Source: Nomia melanderi
Lineage: Eukaryota; Arthropoda; Insecta; Hymenoptera; Halictidae
DNA: 64,000 nt
Reading direction: 5' to 3'
Assembly (NCBI RefSeq): GCF_051020985.1
Contig: NW_027475133.1
Coordinates: 6,262,001 to 6,326,000, forward strand
Position 1 is the first letter of the stretch; every line of letters begins with the position of its first letter. The translations under genes were made by a program, and so were the position numbers. Below are positions 11,872 through 25,215 of the stretch, piece by piece. The notes beneath the pieces are model-generated. The model saw only the letters and a list, made by a program, of their open reading frames with translations. It ran no database searches and was not told where the DNA came from.

Positions 11872-12485
11872 GGGAAAAATCCAATATATATCTGCTGATA
11901 TCTCGGGTGCTATTAGAGATAGCGCAATAAACCAAAGTGAATTATCTGCAGGAGGCCCTGGCGCATGAATCTGTGCAGCGGGAACGACCTCGGACCACCA
12001 GGGGCCGAGAGAACCACAGTCTCATTGGGCCGGACACTCAGGGTCAGGGGAAAATCCTATATATATCTGGTGATATCTCGGGTGCTATTACAGATAGTGT
12101 AATAAATCAAATTGCATTGTCTGTAGGAGGCCCTCGCGCATGAATCTGTGCAGCGGGAACGACCTCGGACGACCAGGGGCCTTGAAAATCACAGTCTCAT
12201 GGGGCCGGACACACAGGGTCAGGGGAAAATCCAATATATATCTGGTGATATCTCGGGTGCTATTACAGATAGCGCAATAAATCAAATTGCATTGTCTGTA
12301 GGAGGCCCTGGCGCATGAATCTGTGCAGCGGGAACGACCTCGGACCACCAGGGGCCGAGAAAACGACCGCCTCATGGGGCCGGACCCTCAGGGTCAGTGA
12401 AAAATCCAATATATATCTGGTGATATCTCGGGTGCTATTAGAGATAGCGCAATAAACCAAAGTGAGTTATCTGCAGGAGGCCCTG

Positions 12486-12572
12486 GCGCCTGAAGCTGTG
12501 CAGCGGGAACGACCTCGGACCACCAGGGGCCGAGAAAAGCACCGTCTCGAGGGGGCCGGACACTCTGGGTCA
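12486..12572 (+). repeat. CTCGAGGGGG variant monomer, copy 3 (+1 bp)
   Basis: Exactly 701 bp after copy 2 and identical to it. Confidence 0.85.
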
Positions 12573-12903
12573 GGGAAAAATCCAATATATATCTGCTGAT
12601 ATCTCGGGTGCTATTAGAGATAGCGCAATAAACCAAAGTGAATTATCTGCAGGAGGCCCTGGCGCATGAATCTGTGCAGCGGGAACGACCTCGGACCACC
12701 AGGGGCCGAGAGAACCACAGTCTCATTGGGCCGGACACTCAGGGTCAGGGGAAAATCCTATATATATCTGGTGATATCTCGGGTGCTATTACAGATAGTG
12801 TAATAAATCAAATTGCATTGTCTGTAGGAGGCCCTCGCGCATGAATCTGTGCAGCGGGAACGACCTCGGGCCACCAGGGGCCCAGAAAACCACAGTCTCA
12901 TGT

Positions 12904-15187
12904 GGCCGGACACTCAGGGTCAGGGTAAAATCCAATATATATCTGGTGATATCTCGGGTGCTATTACAGATAGCGCAATAAATCAATGTGCATTGTCTGT
13001 AGGAGGCCCTGGCGCATGAATCTGTGCAGCGGGAACGACCTCGGACCACCAGGGGCCGAAAAAACCACAGTCTCATGGGGCCGGACACTCAGGGTCAGGG
13101 TAAAATCCAATATATATCTGGTGATATCTCGGGTGCTATTACAGATAGCGCAATAAATCATAGTGCATTGTCTGTAGGAGACACTGGCCCATGAACCTGT
13201 GCAGCGGGAACGACCTCGGACCACCAGGGGCCGAGAAAACGACCGTCTCATGGGGCCGGACACTCAGGGTCAGTGAAAAATCCAATATATATCTGGTGAT
13301 ATCTCGGCTGCTATTACAGATAGCGCAATAAATCAAAGTGCATTGTCAGTAGGTGGCCCTGGCGCATGAATCTGTGCAGCGGGAACGACCTCGGACCACC
13401 AGCGGCCGAGAAAACCACAGTCTCATGGGGCCGGACACTCAGGGTCAGGGGAAAATCCAGTATATATCTGGTGATATCTCGGGTGCTATTAGAGATAGCG
13501 CAATAAACCAAAGTGAATTATCTGCAGGAGGCCCTGGCGCATGAATCTGTGCAGCGGGAACGACCTCGGACCACCAGGGGCCGAAAAAACCACAGTCTCA
13601 TGGGGCCGGACACTCATGGTCAGGGTAAAATCCAATATATATCTGGTGATATCTCGGGTGCTATTACAGATAGCGCAATAAATCAAAGTGCATAGTCTGT
13701 AGGAGGCCCCGGCGCATGAATCTGTGCAGCGGGAACGTCCTCGGACCTCCAGGGGCCGAGACAACCACTGTCTCATGGGGCCGGACACTCAGGGTCAGGG
13801 GAAAATCCAATATATATCTGGTGATATCTCGGGTGCTATTACAGATAGCGTAATAAATGAAAGTGCATTGTCTGTAGGAGGCCCTGGCACATGAATCTGT
13901 GCAGCGGGAACGACGTCGGACCACCATGGGCCGAGAAAACGACTGTCTCATAGGGCCGGACACTCAGGGACAGGGGAAAATCCAGTATATATCTGGTGAT
14001 ATCTCGGGTGCTATTACAGATAGCGCAATAAATGAAAAGTGCATTGTCTGCAGGAGGCCCTTGCGAATGAATCTGTTCAGCGGGAACGACCTCGGATCAC
14101 CAGGGGCCGAGAAAACTACCGATACATGGGGCCGGACACTCAGGGTCGAGGAAAAATCCAATATATATCTGGTGATATCTCGGGTGCTATTAGAGATAGC
14201 GCGATAAATCAAAGTGAATTATCTGCAGTAGGCCCTGGCGCATGCATCTGTGCAGCGGGAACGACCTCGGACCACCAGGGGCCGAGAAAACTACCGTCTC
14301 ATGGGGCTGGACACTCAGGGTTAGGGAAAAATCCAATATATATCTGGTGATATCTCGGGTGCTATTACAGATAGTACAATAAATCAAAGTGCACTGTCTG
14401 TAGGAGGCCCTGGCGCATGAATCTGTACAGCGGGAACGACCTCGGACCACCAGGGGCCGAGAAAACCACCGTCTCATGGGGACGGACACTCAGGGTCTGG
14501 CGAAAATCCACTATATATCTGGTGATATCTCGGGTGCTATTAGAGATAGCGCGATAAATCAAAGTGAATTATCTGCAGGAGGCCCTGGGGCATGCATCTG
14601 TGCATCGGGAACGTCCTCGGACCACCAGGGGCCGAGAAAACCACCGTCTCATGGGGCCGGGCACTCAGGGTCTGGGGAAAATCCAATATGTATCTGGTGA
14701 TATATCGGGTGCTATTAGAGATAGCGTAATAAACCAAAGTGCATTGTCTGTAGGAGGCCCTGGCGCATGAATCTGTGCAGCGGGAACGACCTCTGACCAC
14801 AAGAGGCCGAGAAAACCACCGTCTCATGGGGCCGGACACTCAGGGTCGAGGAAAAATCCAATATATATCTGGTGATATCTCGGGTGCTATTACAGATAGC
14901 GCGATAAATCAAAGTGCATTGTCTGTAGGAGGCACAGGCGAATGTGTCTGTGCAGCAGGAACGACCTCGAACCACCAGGGGCCGAAAAAACCACAGTCTC
15001 ATGGGGCCGGACACTCAGGGTCAGGGGAAAATCCAATATATATCTGGTGATATCTTGGGTGCTATTAGAGATAGCGCAATAAACCAAAGTGAATTATCTG
15101 CAGTAGGCCCTGGCGCATGAATCTGTGCAGCGGGAACGACCTCGGACCACCAGGGGCCGAGAAAACGACCGTCTCATGGGGCCGGAC
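12904..15187 (+). repeat. Segment duplicated about 13.1 kb downstream (longer copy)
   Basis: Bases 12904-14374 align with 26028-27497 (offset 13,124, then 13,123 after the extra A near 14036). Alignment resumes with 14890-15187 against 27488-27785 (offset 12,598). The offset change is exactly 525 bp, three monomers present here and absent from the other copy. The unusual unit at about 14.89 kb (GGCACAGGCGAATGTG) is shared by both copies and supports common descent. Confidence 0.8.
14033..14040 (+). repeat. +1 bp monomer (AATGAAAAGTGC)
   Basis: One extra A in the A-run. The duplicated copy near 27.16 kb reads AATGAAAGTGC with normal length, so the insertion arose after that duplication or was lost from the other copy. 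Confidence 0.8.
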
Positions 15188-16170
15188 ACTCAGGGTCAGT
15201 GAAAAATCCAATATATATCTGGTGATATCTCGGGTGCTATTACAGATAGCGCAATAAATCAAAGTGCATTGTCTGTAGGAGGCCCTGGCGCATCAATCTG
15301 TGCAGCGGGAACGACCTCGGAACACCAGCGGCCGAGAAAACCACAGTCTCATGGGGCCGGACACTCAGGGTCAGGGGAAAATCCAATATATATTTGGTGA
15401 TATCTCGGGTGCTATTAGAGATAGCGCAATAAACCAAAGTGAATTATCTGCAGGAGGCCCTGGCGCATGAATCTGTCCAGCGGGAACGACCTCGGACCAC
15501 CGGGGGCCGAAAAAACCACAGTCTCATGGGGCCGGACACTCATGGTCAGGGTAAAATCCAATATATATCTGCTGATATCTCGGGTGCTATTACAGATAGC
15601 GCAATAAATCAAAGTGCATTGTCTGTAGGAGGCCCCGGCGCATGAATCTGTGCAGCGGGAACGACCTCGGACGACCAGGGGCCCTGAAAACCACAGTCTC
15701 ATGGGGCCGGACACTCAGGATCAGGGGAAAATCCAATATATATCTAGTGATATCTCGGGTGCTATTACAGATAGCGCAATAAATCAAAGTGCATTGTCTG
15801 TAGGAGGCCCTGGCGCATGAATCTGTGCAGCGGGAACGACCTCGGACCATCAGGGGCCGAAAAAACCACAGTCTCATGTGGCCGGACACTCAGGGTCAGG
15901 GAAAAATCCATTATATATCTGGTGATATATCGGGTGCCATTAGAGATAGCTCGATAAATCAAAGTGCATTGTCTGCAGGAGGCCCTGACGCATGAATCTG
16001 TGCAGCGGGAACGACCTCGGACCTCGAGGGGCCGATAAAACCACCGTCTCATGGGGCCGGACACTCAGGGTCAGGGGAAAATCCATTATATATCTGGTGA
16101 TATATCGGGTGCCATTAGAGATAGCTCGATAAATCAAAGTGCATTGTCTGCAGGAGGCCCTGACGCATGA

Positions 16171-18153
16171 ATCTGTGCAGCGGGAACGACCTCGGACCAC
16201 CATGGGCCGATAAAACCGCCGTCTCATGGGGCCGGACACTCAGGGTCAGGGGAAAATCCAATATATATCTGGTTATATCTCGGGTGCTATTACAGATAGC
16301 GCAATAAACCAAAGTGAATTATCTGCAGGAGGCCCTGGCGCATGAATCTGTGCAGCGGGAACGACCTCGGGCCACCAGGGGCTGAGAAAACGACCGTCTC
16401 ATGGGGCCGGACACTCAGGGTCAGTGAAAAATCCAGTATATATCTGGTGATATCTCGGGTGCTATTAGAGATAGCGCAATAAACCAAAGTGAATTATCTG
16501 CAGGAGGCGCTGGCGCATGAATCTGTGCAGCGGGAACGTCCTCGGACCTCCAGGGGCCGAGACAACCACAGTCTCATGGGGCCGGACACTCAGGGTCAGG
16601 GGAAAATCCAATATATATCTGGTGATATCTCGGGTGCTATTACAGATAGCGCAATAAATCAAAGTGCATTGTCTGTAGGAGGCCCTGTCGCATGAATCTG
16701 TGCAGCGGGAACGACCTCGGACCATCAGGGGCCGAAAAAACCACAGTCTCATGGGGCCGGACACTCATGGTCAGGGTAAAGTCCAATATATATCTGGTGA
16801 TATCTCGGGTGCTATTACAGATAGCGCAATACATCAAAGTGCATTGTCTGTAGGAGGCCCTGGCACATGAATCTGTGCAGCGGGAACGACCTCGGACCAC
16901 CATGGGCCGAGAAGACGACTGTCTCATGGGGCCGGACACTCAGGGACAGGGGAAAATCTAGTATATATCTGGTGATATCTCGGGTGCTATTACAGATAGC
17001 GCAATAAATCAAAGTGCATTGTCTGTAGGAGGCCCTGGCGCATGAATCTGTGCAGCGGGAGCGACCTCTGACCACAAGGGGCCGAGAAAACCACCGTCTC
17101 ATGGGGCCGGACACTCAGGGTCGAGGAAAAATTCAATATATATCTGGTGATATCTCGGGTGCTAATAGAGATAGCGCAATAAACCAAAGTGAATTATCTG
17201 CAGGAGGCCCTGGCGCATGAATCTGTGCAGCGGGAACGACCTCGGACCACCAGGGGCCGAGAAAACGACCGTCTCATGGGGCCGGACACTCAGGGTCAGT
17301 GAAAAATCCAATATATATCTGGTTATATCTCGGGTGCTATTACAGATAGCGCAATAAATCAAAGTGCATTGTCTGTAGGAGGCCCTGGCGCATGAATCTG
17401 TGCAGCGGGAACGACCTCGGACCACCAGCGGCCGAGAAAACCACAGTCTCATGGGGCCGGACACTCAGGGTCAGGGGAAAATCCAGTATATATCTGGTGA
17501 TATCTCGGGTGCTATTAGAGATAGCGCAATAAACCAAAGTGAATTATCTGCAGGAGGCCCTGGCGCATGAATCTGTGCAGCGGGAACGACCTCGGACCAC
17601 CATGGGCCGATAAAACCACCGTCTCATGGGGCCGGACACTCAGGGTCAGGGGAAAATCCAATATATATCTGGTGATATCTCGGGTGCTATTACAGATAGC
17701 GCAATAAACCAAAGTGAATTATCTGCAGGAGGCCCTGGCTCATGAATCTGTGCAGCGGGAACGACCTCGGGCCACCAGGGGCTGAGAAAACGACCGTCTC
17801 ATGGGGCCGGACACTCAGGGTCAGTGAAAAATCCAGTATATATCTGGTGATATCTCGGGTGCTATTAGAGATAGCGCAATAAACCAAAGTGAATTATCTG
17901 CAGGAGGCGCTGGCGCATGAATCTGTGCAGCGGGAACGTCCTCGGAACTCCAGGGGCCGAGACAACCACAGTCTCATGGGGCCGGACACTCAGGGTCAGG
18001 GGAAAATCCAATATATATCTGGTGATATCTCCGGTGCTATTACAGATAGCGCAATAAATCAAAGTGCATTGTCTGTAGGAGGCCCTGTCGCATGAATCTG
18101 TGCAGCGGGAACGACCTCGGACCATCAGGGGCCGAAAAAACCACAGTCTCATG
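16171..18153 (+). repeat. 8-monomer (1,400-bp) duplication
   Basis: About 580 bp at 16171-16753 matches 17571-18153 at offset 1,400 with few mismatches, for example CCGCCGTC against CCACCGTC at 16218/17618. Shared rare states include GGGCTGAGAAAACG, GGAGGCGCTGG and GGCCCTGTCGCATG. Confidence 0.75.
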
Positions 18154-20765
18154 GGGACGGACACTCAGGGTCTGGCGAAAATCCACTATATATCTGGTGA
18201 TATCTCGGGTGCTATTAGAGATAGCGCAATAAACCAAACTGCATTGTCTGTAGGAGGCCCTGGCGCATGAATCTGTGCAGCGGGAGCGACCTCTGAAAAC
18301 GAGGGGCCGAGAAAACCACCGTCTCATGGGGCCGGGCACTCAGGGTCTGGGGAAAATCCAATATGTATCTGGTGATATCTCGGTTGCTATTAGAGATAGC
18401 GCGATAAATCAAAGTGAATTATCTGCAGGAGGCCCTGGCGCATGCATCTGTGCAGCGGGAACGACCTCGGACCTCCAGGGGCCGAGACAACCACCGTCTC
18501 ATGGGGCCAGACACTCAGGGTCAGGGTAAAATCCAATATATATCTGGTGATATCTCGGGTGCTATTACAGATAGCGCAATAAATCAATGTGCATTGTCTG
18601 TAGGAGGCCCTGGCGCATGAATCTGTGCAGCGGGAACGACCTCGGACCACCAGGGGCCGAAAAAACCACAGTCTCATGGGGCCGGACACTCAGGGTCAGG
18701 GGAAAATCCAATATATATCTGGTGATATCTCGGGTGCTATTAGAGATAGCGCAATAAACCAAAGTGAATTATCTGCAGTAGGCTCTGGCGCATGCATCTG
18801 TGCAGCGGGGACGACCTCGGACAACCAGGGGCCGAGAAAGCCACAGTCTCATGGGGCTGGACACTCAGGGTTAGGGAAAAATCCAATATATATCTGGTGA
18901 TATCTCGGGTGCTATTACAGATAGTACAATAAATCAAAGTACACTGTCTGTAGGAGGCCCTGGCGCATGAATCTGTGCAGCGGGAACGACCTCGGACCAC
19001 AAGGGGCCGAGAAAACCACCGTCTCATGGGGCCGGACACTCAGGGTCGGGTAAAAATCCAATATATATCTGGTGATATCTCGGGTGCTAATAGAGATAGC
19101 GCAATAAACCAAAGTGAATTATCTGCAGGAGGCCCTGGCGCATGAATCTGTGCAGCGGGAACGACCTCGGACCACCAGGGGCCGAGAAAACGACCGTCTC
19201 ATGGGGCCGGACACTCAGGGTCAGTGAAAAATCCAATATATATCTGGTGATATCTCGGGTGCTATTACAGATAGCGCAATAAATCAAAGTGCATTGTCTG
19301 TAGGAGGCCCTGGCGCATCAATCTGTGCAGCGGGAACGACCTCGGACCACCAGCGGCCGAGAAAACCACAGTCTCATGGGGCCGGACACTCAGGGTCAGG
19401 GGAAAATCCAGTATATATCTGGTGATATCTCGGGTGCTATTAGAGATAGCGCAATAAACCAAAGTGAATTATCTGCAGGAGGCCCTGGCGCATGAATCTG
19501 TGCAGCGGGAACGACCTCGGACCACCAGGGGCCGAAAAAACCACAGTCTCATGGGGCCGGACACTCATGGTCAGGGTAAAATCCAATATATATCTGGTGA
19601 TATCTCGGGTGCTGTTACAGATAGCGCAATAAATCAAAGTGCATTGTCTGTAGGAGGCCCTGGCGCATGAATCTGTGCAGCGGGAACGACCTCGGACCTC
19701 CAGGGGCCGAGAAAACCACAGTCTCATGGGGCCGGACACTCAGGGTCAGGGGAAAATCCAGTATATATCTGGTGATATCTCGGGTGCTATTAGAGATAGC
19801 GCAATAAACCAAAGTGAATTATCTGCAGGAGGCGCTGGCGCATGAATCTGTGCAGCGGGAACGTCCTCGGACCTCCAGGGGCCGAGACAACCACAGTCTC
19901 ATGGGGCCGGACACTCAGGGTCAGGGGAAAATCCAATATATTTCTGGTGATATCTCGGGTGCTATTACAGATAGCGCAATAAATCAAAGTGCATTGTCTG
20001 TAGGAGGCCCTGGCGCATGAATCTGTGCAGCGGGAACGACCTCCGACCATCAGGGGCCGAAAAAACCACAGTATCATGGGGCCGGACACTCATGGTCAGG
20101 GTAAAATCCAATATATATCTGGTGATATCTCGGGTGCTATTACAGATAGCGCAATAAATCAAAGTGCATTGTCTGTAGGAGGCCCTGGCGCATGAATCTG
20201 TGCAGCGGGAACGACCTCGGACCACCAGGGGCCGAGAAAACCACAGTCTCTTGTGGCCGGACACTCAGGGTCAGGGAAAAATCCATTATATATCTGGTGA
20301 TATATCGGGTGCCATTAGAGATAGCTCGATAAATCAAAGTGCATTGTCTGCAGGAGGCCCTGACGCATGAATCTGTGCCGCGGGAACGACCTCGGACCAC
20401 CAGGGGCCGAGAAAACCACCGTCTCATGGGGCCGGGCACTCAGGGTCTGGGGAAAATCCAATATGTATCTGGTGACATCTCGGGTGCTATTAGAGATAGC
20501 GTAATAAACCAAAGTGCATTGTCTGTAGGAGGCCCTGGCGCATGAATCTGTGCAGCGGGAACGACCTCTGACCACAAGAGGCCGAGAAAACCACCGTCTC
20601 ATGGGGCCGGACACTCAGGGTCGAGGAAAAATCCAATATATATCTGGTGATATCTCGGGTGCTATTAGAGATAGCGCGATAAATCAAAGTGAATTATCTG
20701 CAGGAGGCCCTGGCGCATGCATCTGTGCAGCGGGAACGACCTCGGACCACCAGGGGCCGAGAAAA

Positions 20766-20812
20766 TTACAGATATTCGGAATCCGTCACCCAAGGTCATG
20801 TGAAAATCCAGC
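20766..20812 (+). repeat. Divergent-block monomer 1 of 14
   Basis: In place of the normal segment after GGGCCGAGAAAA, this unit reads TTACAGATATTCGGAATCCG and onward to CCAGC, about 20 substitutions over 47 bp with no gap. It is the most upstream copy and the only one with CATGTGAAAATCC. It is isolated by almost 10 kb from the next. Confidence 0.9.
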
Positions 20813-22898
20813 ATATATCTGGTGATATTTCGGGTGCTATTATAGATAGCGCAATAAACCAGAGTGAATTATCTGCAGGAGGCCCTGGCGCATGAATCTG
20901 TGCAGCGGGAACGACCTCGGACCACCAGGGGCCGAAAAAACCACAGCCTCATGGGGCCGGACACTCAGGGTCAGGGGAAAATCCAATATATATCTGGTGA
21001 TATCTCGGGTGCTATTAGAGATAGCGCAATAAACCAAAGTGAATTATCTGCAGTAGGCCCTGGCGCATGCATCTGTGCAGCGGGAACGACCTCGGACAAC
21101 CAGGGGCCGAGAAAGCCACAGTCTCATGGGGCTGGACACTCAGGGTTAGGGAAAAATCCAATATATATCTGGTGATATCTCGGGTGCTATTACAGATAGT
21201 ACAATAAATCAAAGTACACTGTCTGTAGGAGGCCCTGGCGCATGAATCTGTGCAGCGGGAACGACCTCGGACCACAAGGGGCCGAGAAAACCACCGTCTC
21301 ATGGGGCCGGACACTCAGGGTCGAGTAAAAATCCAATATATATCTGGTGATATCTCGGGTGCTATTACAGATAGCGCAATAAATCAATGTGCATTGTCTG
21401 TAGGAGGCCCCGGCGCATGAATCTGTGCAGCGGGAACGACCTCGGACCACCAGGGGCCGAAAAAACCACAGTCTCATGGGGACGGACACTCAGGGTCTGG
21501 CGAAAATCCACTATATATCTGGTGATATCTCGGGTGCTATTAGAGATAGCGCAATAAACCAAACTGCATTGTCTGTAGGAGGCCCTGGCGCATGAATCTG
21601 TGCAGCGGGAGCGACCTCTGACCACAAGGGGCCGAGAAAACCACCGTCTCATGGGGCCGGACACTCAGGGTCGAGTAAAAATCCAATATATATCTGGTGA
21701 TATCTCGGGTGCTAATAGAGATAGCGCAATAAACCAAAGTGAATTATCTGCAGGAGGCCCTGGCGCATGAATCTGTGCAGCGGGAACGACCTCGGACCAC
21801 CAGGGGCCGAGAAAACGACCGTCTCATGGGGCCGGACACTCAGGGTCAGTGAAAAATCCAATATATATCTGGTGATATCTCGGGTGCTATTACAGATAGC
21901 GCAATAAATCAAAGTGCATTGTCTGTAGGAGGCCCTGGCACATGAATCTGTGCAGCGGGAACGACCTCGGAACACCATGGGCCGAGAAAACCACCGTCTC
22001 ATGGGGACGGACACTCAGGGTCTGGCGAAAATCCACTATATATCTGGTGATATCTCGGGTGCTATTAGAGATAGCGCAATAAACCAAAGTGAATTATCTG
22101 CAGGAGGCCCTGGCGCATGAATCTGTGCAGCGGGAACGACCTCGGGCCACCAGGGGCCGAAAAAACCACAGTCTCATGGGGCCGGACACTCATGGTCAGG
22201 GTAAAATCCAATATATATCTGGTGATATCTCGGGTGCTATTACAGATAGCGCAATAAATCAAAGTGCATTGTCTGTAGGAGGCCCCGGCGCATGAATCTG
22301 TGCAGCGGGAACGACCTCGGACGACCAGGGGCCCTGAAAACCACAGTCTCATGGGGCCGGACACTCAGGGTCAGGGGAAAATCCAATATATATCTGGTGA
22401 TATCTCGGGTGCTATTACAGATAGCGCAATAAATCAAAGTGCATTGTCTGTAGGAGGCACTGGCGCATGAATCTGTGCAGCGGGAACGACCTCGGACCTC
22501 CAGGTGCCGAGAAAACCACAGTCTCATGGGGCCGGACACTCAGTGTCAGGGGAAAATCCAGTATATATCTGGTGATATCTCGGGTGCTATTAGAGATAGC
22601 GCAATAAACCAAAGTGAATTATCTGCAGGAGGCGCTGGCGCATGAATCTGTGCAGCGGGAACGTCCTCGGACCTCCAGGGGCCGAGAAAACCACCGTCTC
22701 ATGGGGCCGGACGCTCAGGGTCGGGGAAAAATCAAATATATATCTGGCGATATCTCGGGTGCTATTACAGATAGCGCAATAAATCAAAGTGCATTGTCTG
22801 TAGGAGGCCCTGGCGCATGAATCTGTACAGCGGGAACGACCTCGGACCACCAGGGGCCGAGAAAACCACAGTCTCATTGGGCCGGACACTCAGGGTCA

Positions 22899-22905
22899 GG
22901 GAAAA
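22899..22905 (+). repeat. -1 bp monomer (CAGGGAAAATCC)
   Basis: One base is missing from the G/A run, giving a 174-bp unit. It is repeated 2,099 bp downstream near 25001 as part of the 12-mer duplication. Confidence 0.85.
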
Positions 22906-24997
22906 TCCAATATATATCTGGTTATATCTCGGGTGCTATTAGAGATAGCGCAATAAATCAAAGTGCATTGTCTGTAGGAGGCCCTGGCGCATGAATCTGT
23001 GCAGCGGGAACGACCTCGGACCACCAGGGGCCGAAAAAACCACAGTCTCATGGGGCCGGACACTCAGGGTCAGGGGAAAATCCAATATATATCTGGTGAT
23101 ATCTCGGGTGCTATTAGAGATAGCGCAATAAACCAAAGTGAATTATCTGCAGTAGGCCCTGGCGCATGCATCTGTGCAGCGGGAACGACCTCGGACAACC
23201 AGGGGCCGAGAAAGCCACAGTCTCATGGGGCTGGACACTCAGGGTTAGGGAAAAATCCAATATATATCTGGTGATATCTCGGGTGCTATTACAGATAGTA
23301 CAATAAATCAAAGTACACTGTCTGTAGGAGGCCCTGGCGCATGAATCTGTGCAGCGGGAACGACCTCGGACCACAAGGGGCCGAGAAAACCACCGTCTCA
23401 TGGGGCCGGACACTCAGGGTCGAGTAAAAATCCAATATATATCTGGTGATATCTCGGGTGCTATTACAGATAGCGCAATAAATCAATGTGCATTGTCTGT
23501 AGGAGGCCCCGGCGCATGAATCTGTGCAGCGGGAACGACCTCGGACCACCAGGGGCCGAAAAAACCACAGTCTCATGGGGACGGACACTCAGGGTCTGGC
23601 GAAAATCCACTATATATCTGGTGATATCTCGGGTGCTATTAGAGATAGCGCAATAAACCAAACTGCATTGTCTGTAGGAGGCCCTGGCGCATGAATCTGT
23701 GCAGCGGGAGCGACCTCTGACCACAAGGGGCCGAGAAAACCACCGTCTCATGGGGCCGGACACTCAGGGTCGAGTAAAAATCCAATATATATCTGGTGAT
23801 ATCTCGGGTGCTAATAGAGATAGCGCAATAAACCAAAGTGAATTATCTGCAGGAGGCCCTGGCGCATGAATCTGTGCAGCGGGAACGACCTCGGACCACC
23901 AGGGGCCGAGAAAACGACCGTCTCATGGGGCCGGACACTCAGGGTCAGTGAAAAATCCAATATATATCTGGTGATATCTCGGGTGCTATTACAGATAGCG
24001 CAATAAATCAAAGTGCATTGTCTGTAGGAGGCCCTGGCACATGAATCTGTGCAGCGGGAACGACCTCGGAACACCATGGGCCGAGAAAACCACCGTCTCA
24101 TGGGGACGGACACTCAGGGTCTGGCGAAAATCCACTATATATCTGGTGATATCTCGGGTGCTATTAGAGATAGCGCAATAAACCAAAGTGAATTATCTGC
24201 AGGAGGCCCTGGCGCATGAATCTGTGCAGCGGGAACGACCTCGGGCCACCAGGGGCCGAAAAAACCACAGTCTCATGGGGCCGGACACTCATGGTCAGGG
24301 TAAAATCCAATATATATCTGGTGATATCTCGGGTGCTATTACAGATAGCGCAATAAATCAAAGTGCATTGTCTGTAGGAGGCCCCGGCGCATGAATCTGT
24401 GCAGCGGGAACGACCTCGGACGACCAGGGGCCCTGAAAACCACAGTCTCATGGGGCCGGACACTCAGGGTCAGGGGAAAATCCAATATATATCTGGTGAT
24501 ATCTCGGGTGCTATTACAGATAGCGCAATAAATCAAAGTGCATTGTCTGTAGGAGGCACTGGCGCATGAATCTGTGCAGCGGGAACGACCTCGGACCTCC
24601 AGGTGCCGAGAAAACCACAGTCTCATGGGGCCGGACACTCAGTGTCAGGGGAAAATCCAGTATATATCTGGTGATATCTCGGGTGCTATTAGAGATAGCG
24701 CAATAAACCAAAGTGAATTATCTGCAGGAGGCGCTGGCGCATGAATCTGTGCAGCGGGAACGTCCTCGGACCTCCAGGGGCCGAGAAAACCACCGTCTCA
24801 TGGGGCCGGACGCTCAGGGTCGGGGAAAAATCAAATATATATCTGGCGATATCTCGGGTGCTATTACAGATAGCGCAATAAATCAAAGTGCATTGTCTGT
24901 AGGAGGCCCTGGCGCATGAATCTGTACAGCGGGAACGACCTCGGACCACCAGGGGCCGAGAAAACCACAGTCTCATTGGGCCGGACACTCAGGGTCA

Positions 24998-25004
24998 GGG
25001 AAAA
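24998..25004 (+). repeat. -1 bp monomer (CAGGGAAAATCC), second copy
   Basis: Identical to the deletion near 22902, inherited through the 12-mer duplication. Confidence 0.85.
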
Positions 25005-25215
25005 TCCAATATATATCTGGTTATATCTCGGGTGCTATTAGAGATAGCGCAATAAATCAAAGTGCATTGTCTGTAGGAGGCCCTGGCGCATGAATCTGTG
25101 CAGCGGGAACGACCTCGGACCACCAGGGGCCGAAAAAACCACAGTCTCATGGGGCCGGACACTCAGGGTCAGGGGAAAATCCAATATATATCTGGTGATA
25201 TCTCGGGTGCTATTA

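Larger units (their letters stand above)
11513..12869 (+). repeat. 4-monomer tandem duplication, period 701 bp
   Basis: Bases 11513-12168 match 12214-12869 (656 bp) with no difference that I found. The first mismatches outside are CACTC/CACAC on the left and GGAC/GGGC on the right. The period is 701 rather than 700 because each copy holds the 176-bp CTCGAGGGGG unit. Confidence 0.85.
10859..12903 (+). repeat. Subregion: monomers plus a 701-bp tandem duplication
   Basis: This subregion begins with the consensus-like unit and contains the 4-mer duplication described separately. Units near 11.85 and 12.55 kb are 176 bp. Satellite only. Confidence 0.8.
15188..20947 (+). repeat. Subregion: monomers with partial higher-order order
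   Basis: This subregion contains an 8-mer duplication (16.2-18.2 kb) and a partial match of 18.64-19.08 kb to 20.92-21.36 kb (offset 2,275, 13 units). It also holds units with GGGCCGATAAAACC and TAGCTCGATAAATC (near 15.9-16.2 and 20.3 kb). The first divergent-block unit lies at its right edge. No indel changes phase here. Confidence 0.8.
20948..25215 (+). repeat. 12-monomer tandem duplication, period 2,099 bp
   Basis: Bases 20948-23116 match 23047-25215 (2,169 bp, slightly more than one period) with no difference in the landmarks I compared. The first mismatches outside are CAGCCTC/CAGTCTC on the left and TTAGAG/TTACAG on the right. The period is one base short of 12 x 175 because each copy contains the same 174-bp unit (GGGAAAATCC near 22.90 and 25.00 kb). 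This is among the most recent-looking events in the window. Confidence 0.9.
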
